In this document: piece by piece, positions 33,206-44,917 of the stretch | How the letters are laid out: the number at the start of each line of letters is the position of its first letter | Numbering within the stretch: position 1 is the stretch's first letter | Source of the DNA: Triatoma infestans | Taxonomy: Eukaryota; Arthropoda; Insecta; Hemiptera; Reduviidae | Direction of reading: 5' to 3' | Length of the DNA stretch: 64,000 nucleotides | Assembly: GCA_011037195.1 (NCBI GenBank) | Contig: JAAEAF010002804.1 | Span: 1-64,000 of the forward strand | Notes under the pieces: model-generated | Database searches by the model: none | What the model was told of the DNA's origin: nothing | What the model saw: the letters and a program-made list of their open reading frames with translations, nothing else | Translations under genes and position numbers: made by a program

Positions 33206-34880
33206 TTTAACTTTGATCTCAAGATATACGCCTATGAAGAAAATTAATTGTAAAAAATATTCTAAGTGGTTTACGAAAGAACTAAGACCCCATAGTCGTT
33301 CCGATTATGTCTCATTTTCAATTTTGCGTTCAAAATGCAAAGCTATGTCTAAATTATGTTATTTTGCTTATATGCACATTGTTGAAACTTCCTTACTTTC
33401 ATCAAACAATGTAAAAGTTTTTTGGAACTATTTGAATAAAGTTAAATCATGGAACGATATTCCAGACACTCTTCACTTTAATAATATATCAACTCAGGAA
33501 CCTCAAGCTACGGCCAATCTTTTTGCTAGCTATTTCTCAAGTGTATTTACCCCATCTTCCTCTAATAATTTACTGCACATTAATAATAGAACTACACATT
33601 ATTCTGGTTCAATCATTAGTATCAACTTACCTTCTTTGGTAATAAAATCCAGTATATATTAAAGTATTTGAAAAAATTAGATCCTCGAAAAGGTATTGGA
33701 CGTGATAATATTCCGTCAATAGTCTTGAAAAACTGCTGTCATGCTTTGGCTCCTATCTTAACTTTATTATTTAATCAATCTCTGAGCTCCGGTGTCTTCC
33801 CTAGCTGCCTTAAAACCACTTACGTTATCCCATTTTTTAAGTCTGATGATCGTGCGATGGCCTCCAATTATAGACCGATTTGTATTCACTCATTTGTGGC
33901 AAAAGTTTTAGACTTTCATCGTTAGTTTTAGACTTTCTTAGTCCACTGTATGAAAATATAGTTGAGCCTGAACAGCATGATTTCCATTCAGGGCAATCCA
34001 CCACTACAAACTTACTTCTTTTTCAGGATTACACCATTCAATCCTTTACTTTTCAGCAACAGGTTGATGTAATTTATTTGGATTTTTCAAAGGCTTTTGA
34101 CCGGGTTGATCATGGTATATTAATTAAAAAATTGTACGAACTTGGCATTCATGGTTTCTTGTTAGATTGGCTATCCAGTTATTTATCCAAAAGATATCAA
34201 ATCATTAAACTTTTTCTCTCAATGTTACTTCGCTTCTTCTGATGATCCTCAAGGGTCACATCTAGGTCCTTTTCTTTTTAAACTCTTCATCAATGATATA
34301 AAGTCATGTTTTCAATCTGTTAAATTTTCCTTGTTAGCCAATGATGTGAAAGTATTTCTTTCAATTAAATCCTTAAATGATGCTCTATTACTTTAGGACT
34401 CTTTAATCAAGTTGCAACTTTGGTGTTTGGCTAACAACATGAATTTAAACATAAACAAATGTAAGGTAATGACTTTTCATAGAAATTCAAATCCTTTAAA
34501 CTATGATTGATTATAAACTATTTTCCATTCCTTTGAGAAGAGTTGAACAAGTTAAAGATCTTGGCAAAATTTTCGACAGTAATTTAACTTTTGGCTCCCA
34601 TATCGCTTCGATTATAAGCAAAGCCAATAAGTCTCTCGGTTTTATAACTAGAAAAACTAAGATATGGTTCTTTATTGTGGTCTCCTTACCAATCAAACCT
34701 TGTCGGCAAACTTGAAGCTGTTCAAAGAAGGTTTCTCTGTTTTATTTGGTGTAGGAAAAGTGGTATTCATCTTGTGGCACCTTATGATATTAGTATGGGA
34801 AGTATGGCTCTACAACCTCTTGACAATAGAGAAGATTCATCAACATTGATTGCATATTTGTTTTTAAACTCCTAAATAAT
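33206..34880 (+). pseudogene. LINE ORF2 reverse transcriptase, catalytic site lost
   Basis: Blocks in order: KLDPRKGIGRDNIPSIVLKNC (33668 onward), LTLLFNQSLSSGVFPSCLK, NYRPICIHSFVAKV, VIYLDFSKAFDRVDHGIL, a GSHLGPFLFKLFINDI block (expected PQGS just before it), SLLANDVKVFL and MNLNINKCKVMTF. The catalytic FADD is LAND, so the first aspartate is gone. VKDLGKIFDSNLTF and WSPYQSNLVGKLEAVQRRFLCFI follow. The frame changes at 33660, 33905, 34210 and 34660. Confidence 0.8.
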
Positions 34881-35377
34881 ATTATAAATTGCCCTGACTT
34901 ACTTAAGCGAACTTAACATTCATGTATCTATGAAGAGTACTCGTCAGAGATTAATGTTTTTTCAAAAACTTACAACAAATTATGCAAATTTTCGACCACT
35001 GTCACGAATAATGAACAGTTGCAACAAATCTACTGAGTGTGATTTTTTTGTTATAAATATAAATAATTTTAAAATGAAATTGTTATAGTTAATCACTGTT
35101 ATATTGTTAGTAAATATTAATTATCTATTTTTATTTTATATTATTATTATTATTATTTTCAGTGTTTTATATACATATATATATTTACATGTTCTCGTTT
35201 ATTTTTATATTTGACAATGTATTAGTAATTGTATTGTTACATATTGTAAACTGGGCTTTCACCCGTTTGTAAATAAATAAATAAATAAATAAAGATGCAC
35301 TAGTGCATGATGAATTTTGTCAGATGCGGTCGTAGTACCAAACCGGTTGAGTTTCTATTATGTAAGTTATAATATGT

Positions 35378-35382
35378 ATAAA

Positions 35383-35417
<35 letters not shown>

Positions 35418-35422
35418 ATACA
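35378..35422. repeat. (AT)n microsatellite
   Basis: Two AT tracts directly upstream of a TH1 copy. A similar array is at 53526-53554. Confidence 0.8.
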
Positions 35423-35432
35423 TTTGTTTTTT

Positions 35433-36070
35433 ACTTTCTCTTATTCCTAGTAGAGGAAGTATTGTAATCGTGTCAAATTTTCGATATCGAGTTTTCACCG
35501 GAAATATCCGTTTTTGAGGTAGTATGTATGTATGTATTGAACAGCATAGCTTAAAAACGAAAAACCATAGAAAGTTGAAACTTGATATTCCATTTAGGCA
35601 TTACCAGGGATCTGACAGTACGTTATCTTGTCAAAATTCATCAACCGGAAATACCACTTTACTAGTTGGATTTTTTACTTTTTTGCGATTTTCTCAAAAA
35701 TGGCTCCGACGATTTTCTTGAAACTTCATACAAACATGATCTACAACTTTTATTTAAAACATTTCTCTGGGAAAATTCATTTAACGGCACTTTTAGGGGA
35801 GGGAGTGGGGGGTTATGTTTTTCTCTAAAGTGCTAACATAGTTCATTATACAATTCTATCATCCAAAGAAAATTAATTAGAAATAAATAGATGGCCAAAA
35901 TTTCGAGTTTTAAGAAATTTAGTAAACCGGAAGTGCGCTTTTACTGAACACTTTTTTTTTTTCCAGTTTTCGATGAATTTCGTTAAATTTGGTACACTAA
36001 GTATAAAATTTGTCAATTATAATTTTGAGAACAGATGTAAGAGAAAGTTGTGTGAGTGTTTCACACCAGA
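35433..36070 (+). mobile_element. TH1 repeat, copy with one module deleted
   Basis: Both termini are present (hairpin with shortened loop 'cctagtagag' at 35433; GTGTGAGTGTTTCACAC, CAGA at 36070). The length is only 638 bp because one complete module is missing between 'ttcttgaaacttcatac' and the next repeat, as expected from recombination between tandem modules. The GT tract is replaced by (TATG)n at 35522-35535. Confidence 0.85.
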
Positions 36071-36807
36071 TTTTTTTCTTTTTAATTTAAGGCGCATCAA
36101 TATCCATGTTGAAAGTTTTTATAAGTGAACTAGGGCCATACGTACTCGTATATTCTTATAAATGTGTTTTTAATTCAATTTTTAAAATATCTAAATGTAA
36201 TCATAAAGATCTTAATAACTGAGTACTTGAGAATAGACACGATGAATCTCTTGGAATCAAGATAACCAAACGTGAATAATGGCAAATGAACGACCCTTAT
36301 AACTAACACATAACAATTGAGACATATAAAACAGTCTAAAATATTAAACTGGACCACACCATATTATATGATTTGCGAAAAAGTAAATAGAAAAATTTTT
36401 AGTTTATAAAAATACCTTAATAGTTCGAAAAATCTATTTATTGGTTTATACAAAGTTTACATAGTTTTAACGAAAATTTGTCATAAATACTGAATAATTT
36501 TAACGATCATATGAAAAAAAATAAAATAAAATGTTGCAATAGATTGATTGCTAAAACCATATTATGCAATGTTTTATTCCAACAGCTTTCTATCTAATAA
36601 TATAAAAAGCGTAAAACTAACTACTGATTTGCTTGCAAAATATCATTATTCGAGGTTAATAATAAAAATAAAAATAAAAATAAATTTTCTTATTATGGGA
36701 AAGTAAATAATAATATCATAAAACTAAATGTAATGTACATTTTATTTTAATTAATTATATTCATACAATGCGCACACGTTCTTAACTTTGCCTATATTAA
36801 TTGAATA
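36071..36807. other. AT-rich spacer
   Basis: Contains an (AAAAT)n tract at about 36660-36685; no gene or element recognised. Confidence 0.55.
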
Positions 36808-38025
36808 TATTTTTTTTAATATCTTTTTATTTGAAATTTACAACTGTACAACATAATGCACAACAAGTAAATATGTTGAGAAGAAGTATAAATTGGCGTG
36901 CAATTAACGTGAAATGTTGGTCACCCAGTGGTGGCCAACATTAATTGAAGTGATTTCGTGGCCATCGGCGCCTGAGCCGTTGGACTAGATGTCCGGGAAG
37001 TGATCGGGAAGAAAGGTGTTGTACGAGAGGGTTCGGGTACGATCTGAGCTTTTCATGGAATTTGATATAACGGGATTTAGCAAGGTCTGCTACGAATGGA
37101 ACTTTGAGATCAGTATGTAGAGTGAGGTTTGAAACATAGAAAGGTGCGTTAGCTATTCGGCGAAGAATTTTAGATTGTAAGGTTTGTATGCGGTTTAGAT
37201 TTGATTTTTTGGCAGCGCCATAGAGTTCTAGTCTGTAAGTCCATATCAGCATACGGAAAGAAGTGTATAGTCTTATTTTATTGTGTAAAGTTATTTTTGA
37301 ACGTTTGTCAACTAGTTTAGCGAGTAGTCGGTATCTTGTGTTGAGGTCTTTTCTTTTCAGTCGAGTATGAGGATTCCATGTAAGCATTTGTCCAGGTATA
37401 ATCCAAGATATCTCACATGATCTGCAGGCGGTATAGGATTATTGTGTATGTAGACCGGAGGAAGATTTTCGGTTGAGGGTTAAAACAATATATTTAGATT
37501 AAGTAGGATTTATTTTGATTCTCCATTTGGTAAGCCAATTTTCTATAATACGAAGATGGGCTTGCAATTTACGAATTGTGAGGACGGAGTCAGAACCTGA
37601 GGATAGGATTGCTGTGTCATCGGCGAAGGTGTGTATAGATGTACAAGAATGGGTTGGTAAGTCAGCCGTGTAGATGGTGTAAAGAAAAGGAGCTAGGATA
37701 CATCCTTGAGGAACACCAGCAAGGATAGGATAAATTGAGGACTGCTGCGTTCCGTGACATACCTGGAAATGTCTATCGACTAAATATAATTTTATAATTA
37801 GGAAATATGTGGACGGTAACATGCTCTTTAACTTCCACAATAAACCTTCATGCCAGACTCTATCAAATGCTTGGGAAACGTCTAAAACACCCGCACAATA
37901 TTGTTTCGAGTCGAGAGCGTTAGCCATGGCGTCTACAACTCGATGTGCTTGTTGGATAGTGGAGTGGGATTGGCGGAATCCAAACTGATGATTCGGGATG
38001 TGTTGTAAAGAGGCTATTAATTGAA
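36808..38025 (-). pseudogene. Jockey-like LINE, 5'-truncated (RT to 3' end)
   Basis: Read on the minus strand from 38025: NHQFGFRQSHSTIQQAHRVVDAMANAL, VLDVSQAFDRVWHEGLLWKL, then GVPQGCILAPFLYTIYTADL and HTFADDTAIL (intact catalytic YADD-type motif). VRYLGLYLDK and, after a frameshift near 37390, MLTWNPHTRLKRKDL follow, then LRRRWPRNHF at the C-terminus (36945). About 135 bp of 3' UTR ends in A-rich DNA at 36808. The FADD and PQG motifs are intact, so this is the youngest Jockey-like copy in the window. The copies at 9140 and 21166 share its motifs. Confidence 0.85.
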
Positions 38026-38125
38026 TATAATATTCGAAAAGGAAAGTAATCTTCTCTTACCTTCTGATAATTCCTACGCAAAATTGCGAGGAATTTAAAA
38101 ATCTGTGCTTTTGGGATAGATTTGT

Positions 38126-38362
38126 TGTAGGGGATTATTGCACTGCGACCTGAAAGATCTATTGTGCCCCCGGAACCTTCTCCAATGCACCGCCGAGCTC
38201 CAAGCAGCGTTCTCTAGCTACAGACAACACTGCCCATCACCAGACAGTGAGTTGTAGAGGCTCCTAGGAAGAAAAAAAATCTAAGGGCAGCATGCTGGAT
38301 TCGAACCCGGGACCTCCGCGTTGCTAGTCCAGCGCGCTACCACTGAGCTAATCCCTTCCTTG
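38126..38362 (-). mobile_element. tRNA-derived SINE, family S1, best copy
   Basis: On the minus strand: GGGATTAGCTCAGTGGTAGC (A box), CTGGACTAGCAACGCGG (anticodon arm with AGC) and GGTCCCGGGTTCGAATCC (B box). The body has 'cctaggagcctctacaactc' and 'ggtgatgggcagtgttgtct'. The 3' end (gcacaatagatctttcagg, tcgcagtgcaataa) resembles the 3' ends of the I/R1-like LINEs at 43725-43775 and 25190-25235. Polymerase III promoter boxes are intact. The anticodon stem does not pair well, so it is a SINE, not a tRNA gene. Confidence 0.85.
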
Positions 38363-39056
38363 TACTTTTAGGTTAAATAGCCCTTCTTTTGTCTTTATTG
38401 GCCTCATTCGAAGATTGATGAAAGCATAACAAAATACCAGAAGAAAATAATATTTGAATCATTCTTGCAATATATATGAGACAAATGTTTTACATAACTA
38501 ACAGCTCTTTTACACATCTTTTAAATCATTCATTACCCTTCATGGTTTAAATAGTTTGTCAATTTAAGTTCAATATAAATCTGACTTTTCAAATAATCTT
38601 ACAAATAATCTTTCAAATAATTAGTTACAAAAAACAAAACAAGAAAATAATGGTGAAGAATGTGTACGTCACATTTTATTTTTATGTAATTAATAGCCTG
38701 ACACTATTTGTTTGGGGGGGGGCTTCCTCAAAAACAAATTAATAAATTACTACTACTAACTACTGTCGTTTATCTATTAGTTTGTTCTAAACTGGAATTT
38801 TCAACACACTCTAAAACCGCCGGAAGGCGATACAAATAATAGAACTATTTCAGAGGGAAGCTTACCCATAGCAACAAACATGAGAGAAGCATTTAAACTC
38901 TTCACTACTTATAAAATACTCTTGATGCAGTTATTACAATTTATTAATACTGATAATTTTATTCAAACTTGTTATATTTATAAAACGGTTAGTAGGTCGT
39001 ATTAATATTATATGCGTAGCAACTCATAAAATCAATTATTTCTATAAAATAAAAAA
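38363..39056. other. AT-rich spacer
   Basis: A G-run near 38715 and AT-rich sequence; nothing recognised. Confidence 0.55.
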
Positions 39057-39992
39057 TCTGGTATAAAACACTCATACAACTTTCTCTTACTCCAGTACTC
39101 AAAATTTTAATTGACAAATTTTACAGTTTGTGTACCAAATTTAATGAAATTCGTCGAAAACTGAAAAAACTGTTCAGTGAAAGCGCACTTCCGGTTACTA
39201 ATTTTCTAGAAACTCGGAATTTTTGACCGTCTATTTATTTCTAATTAATTTTGTTTGGAGTTTAGAATTGTATAATCAACTAAGGTAGCACTTTAGAGAA
39301 AAACATAAACCCATCCCCGCCCCAAAAAATGCCCTTAAATGAATTTTCCCAGAGAAATGTTTTAAATAAAAGTTGTAGATCTTTGAATGTGTAGTTTATA
39401 TATGAAGTTTCAAGAATATTGTCGGAGCCATTTTTGAGGAAATCGCGAAAAAGTGGAAAAAAATCATTTAGTAAAGTAAACGGCACTTCCGGTCATCCGA
39501 TTTTTTCAAACTCAGAATTTCAACAACATATTCAATTGTAATTAACGTTATTTAGATGACAGAATTGCCTAATAAACTGAAATAGCATTTTAAAGGAAGC
39601 CGTAACTCCAACTCTCCCCTAACATTACCCTTAAATGAATTTTTCCGGAGAAATGTTTCAAGTAAAAGTTGTAGCTCTTTATATGTGTAGTTGATTTACC
39701 AAGTTTCAAAAAAAATCGATGTAGCCGTTTTTGAGAAAATCGCAAAAATGAAAAAACTACTTAAGTGGTTAAGGAATTTTGGCAGATAATGTACTGTCAG
39801 ATCCCATGTTGATAACCTAAACGGAATATCAAGTTTCAACTTTTTACGGTTTTTCGTTTTTGTGCTATGCTGTTCACATACACATACACACACAGACCAT
39901 TTGCCTAAAACCACTTTTTCGTTTCCGGTGAAAACTCGATTTCGAAAATTTGACACGATTACAATACTTCCTCTTACTAGGAGTTAGAGAAA
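39057..39992 (-). mobile_element. TH1 repeat, near full-length copy, inverted
   Basis: The minus-strand 3' end is at 39057 (TCTGGTATAAAACACTCATAC, hairpin slightly damaged), with two modules, the 'cccatgttgataacc' block, an AC tract near 39880-39894 and the distal hairpin ending at 39992 (CTCTTACTAGGAGTTAGAG). Confidence 0.85.
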
Positions 39993-39997
39993 ATAAA

Positions 39998-40735
39998 AAT
40001 ACTACTACTACTACTAAATAAAGGTGCTACAGCCCTGGTTGGGCCTGGGCCTCTTCCAAAAAGAATTGCCAGTCTTGTCTATCCTCGGCTTACCATCTCC
40101 ATCCTCTTATACCAAGCTTCCTCATGTCGTTCTATACATTTCCAGCTCCTTAGTCTCGGTCTTCCTCTTAATCTTTTTCCTCCCATCATTCTTTTGGGTA
40201 GTCTGGCTTCTGGCTTTCTCCTCAACTTCGTTTCTTAATGAAGGCTTGGGTTCCCCGAATAACTCGGAAAGCTACGTATTATACGAATTCTCCAGCTTCC
40301 ATTTTCATTGACCGGGCCAAAAACCTTTCTCACGGATTTCCTTTCCCAGACAGTCAGGATCATTTCGCTCCTTTTAGTCAATTCCCAGCTCTCACTTCCA
40401 TACGCGACGATGGGTCTGACTGTCATCTTATAAACGACGGTCGTAGCTGCACGAGAGAGTGATCTGAAGCTTAGTTCTTTATTCAAACCAAAAAGGATAA
40501 GCCTGCTGCTATCCTTGCATCTTCTACATCATTTCCTCCATTAGTAAAGCCCCTAGCTATTTTAAACTTTTATAGAGTCGGAAATTGTGCCCAATAATCT
40601 GCATTCTGTTTTCCCTACTTCTCTGAGCTCTTGAAGTCATCATATATTCAGTCTGGTTTTCATTAATACTCAGCTCAGTATATGCCGCTGCTGTTTCCAG
40701 CTCCTCAAGTGCGCCGGATAAGGAGGCTAAGGTGC
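39998..40735 (-). pseudogene. LINE 3' part with YGSExW motif
   Basis: On the minus strand: ALEELETAAAYTELSINENQTEYM (near 40640-40730), the remnant of the thumb, then ATTVVYKMTVRPIVAYGSESWELTKRSE and RKVFGPVNENGSWRIR (40290-40450). This block follows the RT in a widespread LINE group. Copies with the same block are at 41408-42010 and, more eroded, at 45520-46070. The 3' side ends in a (TAC)n tract at 40003-40018. Frames are broken at about 40490 and 40255. Confidence 0.75.
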
Positions 40736-41070
40736 GCGCTGTGAGGAGGGATTTGTTGCGTCATCCTGTTGTATATTGTTCCGACCTTGTTTGTTCAGAT
40801 GGCTCTTATCGCTTTTTCGAGAGCTAGATTGAATCGAGGCAAGCTTCTAACAGGCAGAAATATCGACGAATCTAATGGAATCTTCATCATCAACAGCGTA
40901 AAACTTCTCTAGACAACTGTAGCCCTTCTCTAACAAAAGCTCCATGTTTCTATGTTTGGAGTTATGGTGGCGGCGTGTCACAAGGAGCATATTATCCGGG
41001 CAATTACCTAACAAATGGGAAGATGTTTCATTCTCTCTGCCGCACGTAAAGCAGAGGGGTCAAATATAAT
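40736..41070 (-). pseudogene. RLE-type (R2-like) LINE fragment with intact knuckle
   Basis: The minus strand encodes CGRENETSSHLLGNCPDNMLL, a CxxxxxxxH...C pattern, then VTRRHHNSKHRNMELLLEKGYSCLEKFYAV and IRFVDISAC. It matches the remnant at 30340-30860 over the RHH region. The D of the endonuclease core is kept (FVDIS); the downstream E and K are lost in scrambled sequence. It lies head to tail with the LINE at 39998-40735. Confidence 0.7.
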
Positions 41071-41407
41071 AATATTAATAATAATAATTATTCAAAATAG
41101 AAATTAAACAGATAAAAATTCATTCCTTCGGTTTTCACCAGACATAGCTCACTGGCCCATGGCCGTCTGAGGGGGTAGAGGGGTCAAATATAGTTGATTG
41201 ATTTACATGATTATTCATGGTGCCTAGGATTCATAACAATGGTGTTTTTGCGGTGTAGAGGTGTTGGCCCTCAACGTCCAACCCCCAACCTGGAGGACCA
41301 GATTATTAGGATTCGGAGTTTCCCTCTCCTAGGCTGGTTGGTTTCACCATACCTTAAGAGCCCAGCCTGCCTTCGGTTTGATTTTGGAGTTTCCTTCTCC
41401 TTGGAGA
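41071..41407. other. Unassigned repeat-like region
   Basis: 'ccaacccccaacctgg' and 'ggagtttccctctcct / ggagtttccttctcctt' look like a small internal duplication (41318-41335 and 41388-41405). The open frame runs into the following LINE and is not a separate gene. Confidence 0.4.
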
Positions 41408-42010
41408 GGAATTACTTGGGAGCATTAGTCACCAAAAAGAATGATTTAGCTGAAGAAATGTAGATGACCGCAGGCAACAAATGTTTTTTCGCACACCAGA
41501 AACCATTGAAGGTTAGAAGTCTAACCACAGAACTAAGATCCTATTGTACAAAACATTCATAAGACCAGTTGTCACTAGGTTGTGAAACCTGGGTACTTCC
41601 AAAGAAAAGTGAGCAATTGCTCAATGTTTGGGCAAGAAAGGTACTCAGAAGGATATATGGAGCTGTCTTTGAAGAAGGAGAATGGAGAATAAGAAAAAAA
41701 AAAACGAAGAACTTCGAGAACTGTTTCAGGGACCAGATCTGGTTTCATTCATTAAGAAGAACCAGATGAATTGGGTGGGACACGTCGTGAGAATGCCTGG
41801 TGAGAGAATTCCCCAAAATAACTCTCAGAGGGTAAACCAAAAGAGAGGCTTGATGAGGGCGCCCAAGACAAAGGTGGACCGATGGGGTGGAGAGTATTGT
41901 AAAGGAGATGGGAATAAGAAATTGAAGAAGAAAAGCCTGGGATAGATCGGAATGGCAACAAATACTGAAGGCGGCCTTGGTACTTGTAGGACCGTAGCGC
42001 CACACGGTAG
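41408..42010 (+). pseudogene. LINE 3' part with G(C/S)ETW motif
   Basis: NYLGALVTKKNDLAEEM is the FKYLG-type block. LGCETWVLPKKSEQLLNVWARKVLRRIYGAVFEEGEWRIR (41572-41690) and, in another frame, NQMNWVGHVVRMPGERIPQ (41760-41820) follow. The order agrees with the group at 39998-40735. A frame change near 41690 coincides with an A-run. The 3' end is AT-poor 'cggccttggtacttgtagg' and a GTAG repeat at 42005-42022. Confidence 0.75.
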
Positions 42011-42600
42011 GTAAGTAGGTAGATTTACAGGGAATTTTATGAACTAAATTTTGACAAAGATATGTATAGTATAAAAATTATTGATTAAATAATTAATGAA
42101 TTATAATTTCATTTTAGGGGTGAAATTAGATATAGAAATCAGCGTACTACTAAGTACTGTTATTATATTGAAGTATTGTGTCGTCACTTCCTAATCTATA
42201 TAGGATCAGTTGTAACTTTCTCTATTATTTAATATTGAGATCTGTATCAGTTCCTTTACATTCAGACCACTTCTCCATCACACTTTAGAAATTACCGTTT
42301 CTCTTAGTTTATCAGATCAAGATAATTGACAACAATAAAATTCCATTGTTGCGAAACAGACGAATTTCTCCTACTATGTACCATTATTACAAGTTATCAT
42401 ATTTTCTTCAACCTTTTTTTAGTTCAGTCGGAATGTTTTTTAAACAATGTTAATTAAAGTAACACTTTATATTATATACGTATGTTACCGGTAAAGTAAG
42501 AATCAGGCATTTACAATGCCCAGGAATTCTATACAATACCTGAGATTCGTATTTTGCTGGTAATATATGTACATAAAATTACAGGAATACCTTGGAAAAA
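42011..42600. other. AT-rich spacer
   Basis: No gene or element recognised. Confidence 0.55.
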
Positions 42601-42790
42601 CTTGTTGGTTCGGTCGTAAGATATTCTGCAAAATGACTATTTTGTTAGCCAAGAAGTCCAGCGGCCGTTAAAAAAACTTCATCAAACCGGAAATAACAGT
42701 TAAGAGATCTACCACTGTGCATTAAAAATCAATTTTTTAAGAAAAATGTTTAAAATAAAAGTGATAATTTTAGACATATAGTTATTATAA
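42601..42790 (-). mobile_element. Eroded TH1 fragment
   Basis: Short pieces such as 'catcaaaccggaaataacag' and 'gtttaaaataaaagtgata' resemble a single minus-strand module. Ends are not definable. Confidence 0.4.
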
Positions 42791-42794
42791 TTAT

Positions 42795-43190
42795 TCTTGA
42801 GGAGGGACCAAATTTAAGCTATCTAAAGCCTCCACTATAACCCATTTGTTACAACTACCCCAAAGAAAAGTAACAACAAATCGGGTATAATCCACCTAAG
42901 ATTCACCGCATTCCCAACAAATCGGACCATAACCTTAAAGGGAAATAGCCTCTTCTACAGACATCCTGTTCTGATTAAATGATCGTGAACCTAATTTCCA
43001 CATAACCCAAAACAATCTAGCACAAGATGGATGGGTGTTTCCTCCTCTGTCTCACAAACTCTACAAAAAAAAGTGATCTGGCATGAGGCCCCATTATGTA
43101 GAGGTGTCTCCTTAAACCACAATGCCCAATGAAAGGATCCAACCAAATGTCTGAGTGAGGTCCGCGAATGACATAGCGCCATCACACTAA
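42795..43190 (-). pseudogene. I/R1-like LINE tail (third copy of the 9.3-kb type)
   Basis: The minus strand encodes SRTSLRHLVGSFHWALWFKETPLHNGA and FCRVCETEEETPIHLVLDCFG, the same knuckle as at 9352-9678, with frameshifts. The 3' UTR is more diverged than in the copies at 9338 and 19963. Confidence 0.75.
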
Positions 43191-43319
43191 TAGCCCTTTT
43201 CGGTCCACTAATAGATCTACAGTTAGTATTGTATGTTTAAAGCAACAAAAAAGTGTTCGTTTGGTTTTCGATATAATTCCAAGAAACTCAAAAAACCAAC
43301 TCTGTAAAATTGTACTTCT

Positions 43320-43785
43320 GATTAACCGTTGAAGAAGTGAGGAGGTCTCAACTCTGGAACTCCCTCTCAGGACTGAGGCAAGCAAAGATTGGAGAATTAT
43401 AACCAACAGAGATCGGTCTTAGTAGGAACAAGCTTCACATTCTTACGTGTGTCTTCACGGGGCATTGCAGACTCAGGGGACTACTGATGAAGCTGGGCTT
43501 GGAGTGTGAGAACACATGCAGATTCTGTGTGGAGATGGAGAAAATCCAATATCATCTCCTAAGAGACTGCAAGACTGCCACTCAGAGAAGATTCAAGAAC
43601 CGGGAAGTCACCAGGAGGAGGAGGAGGGGGAATACACCCTCCCTAGAGCCCGCTAGGGCATTAGGATTCCTTAGCGATCTTAACCTGATATGGGTGCTGT
43701 AGGCGATATTCACCTAAAGCCGAGGGACATAGCACAATATACCGTGTAGGTCGCAGTGCAGTAGGCCTTTTACACCCCCCCCCGA
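43320..43785 (+). pseudogene. I/R1-like LINE tail with zinc knuckle
   Basis: Readable blocks: LTCVFTGHCRLRGLLMKLGLEC, NTCRFCVEMEKIQYHLLRDC (CxxC...H...C) and SLEPARALGFLSDLNL. The 3' UTR contains 'agcacaatataccgtgtag' and 'gtcgcagtgcagtagg' and ends in a C-run (43772-43781), matching the SINE S1 3' region. It is inserted at sequence that continues as 'gaaacgattttctta', a TH1 module. Confidence 0.8.
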
Positions 43786-44265
43786 AACGATTTTCTTAAA
43801 ATTTAAATTGCTTCAAATGTACATTAATAAAACCATATTATATTAGTATTATGTATTAATTTAATAGTATAACTGTAAACTGTACTGAATTGGAAATTCA
43901 GAGGAATGCTGATACTATTTCTCCTGATTCTCCCAAAAATTCTATGTTCCTAGAAAAAAATTTCCAAATAAGAGTGTTTATGTATAGAAAGAAAATTATC
44001 GGAGCGGTTTGAGGGTATTGCGAGAAAATAAAGCCTTTCAGCAATTACGGTTGACGATTTAGGCCGAAATCTTCTTGTCAGATGCGGCGATGTTATCAAT
44101 TATGAGCTTTCTGTTATTTTTCGTCTATGCACACACATACACATTCTTAAAAATAACAAATTTGGTTTTTTTTTTTTACTAAGTTGCTCTAAAAGAAGTA
44201 TTTCCGGTGAAACTCTATTAAAAAATTAAAAATTGACACGATCGCGATACTTCTTCTTACAGCTG
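43786..44265 (-). mobile_element. Diverged TH1 copy, inverted
   Basis: Recognisable pieces: 'gagggtattgcgagaaaataaa', 'gttgacgatttaggcc', an AC tract at 44130-44142, 'gtatttccggtgaaactc' and 'aattgacacgatcgcgatac' near the 5' terminus. Hairpins are lost. Confidence 0.6.
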
Positions 44266-44917
44266 TTGTCGGTCCCCTGGCAGAAACTAAACGATATACA
44301 ATTTTCAACTTCCTCCGACACTCCATTTTTTGAGCTATGCTATCTCGATTCTGGTCAGCTTTATCTTAGCTTATTATATTATTTTATTCTAATTTTATAT
44401 ATTTGCCATTATTTTAGCCAAGCTTACTAAACTATTCATAACTACCTACATGAATCTGATAAGCAGGTGATCATCACTAAATTAAGCCACTTCCCAACAA
44501 GATCCCTATTAACAGCATATCTGATATACCCATAAGAGTATCATATTATAAATTCTATATTGCCTACTAGTATAATTGAACGTGTTATTTATTAACAGCT
44601 AGTTACGACGAGAAAACCATGGATGTTATATCCGTTAATTAGATCCCAGAGGAGAAATATCTAGTACTTTAATATAGAATTCTATATAGAATATGATCCG
44701 GCGCAAAATGTGAGCCTAGTTAACTCTTGTTATATCTTTATAACTATGTCCGCAATGATATATACTTATTATCGATACTGTTATAGCATTATTACAAAAA
44801 TAGAATTATATTTAATATTTCTAGTTTAAAATAAGTTACTATTCCAACTTAAATTTTCATGCTACAATGAAAACTCATTAGAAGTTGCAGTCAAATAAAA
44901 GTTACTTGTTATAAAAG
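44266..44917. other. AT-rich spacer
   Basis: No gene or element recognised on either strand. Confidence 0.55.

Larger units (their letters stand above)
31501..35292 (+). mobile_element. Near-complete CR1/Jockey-superfamily LINE, decayed
   Basis: A 3.8-kb element with both ORFs in order. ORF1 has a PHD-like zinc finger; ORF2 has an apurinic endonuclease and reverse transcriptase. The 3' end has a small hairpin (GGGCTTTCACCC) followed by an AAAT-repeat tail (35268-35292), a 3' architecture shared by many elements of this group. Frameshifts at about 32050, 32270, 32585, 33185, 33660, 33905, 34210 and 34660, plus several stops, make it inactive. The 5' boundary is uncertain (31440-31600). Confidence 0.8.

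Noticed and set aside
41745..42005. Two minus-strand frames of about 85 codons
   Set aside because: They are antisense to the LINE block WVGHVVRM on the plus strand.
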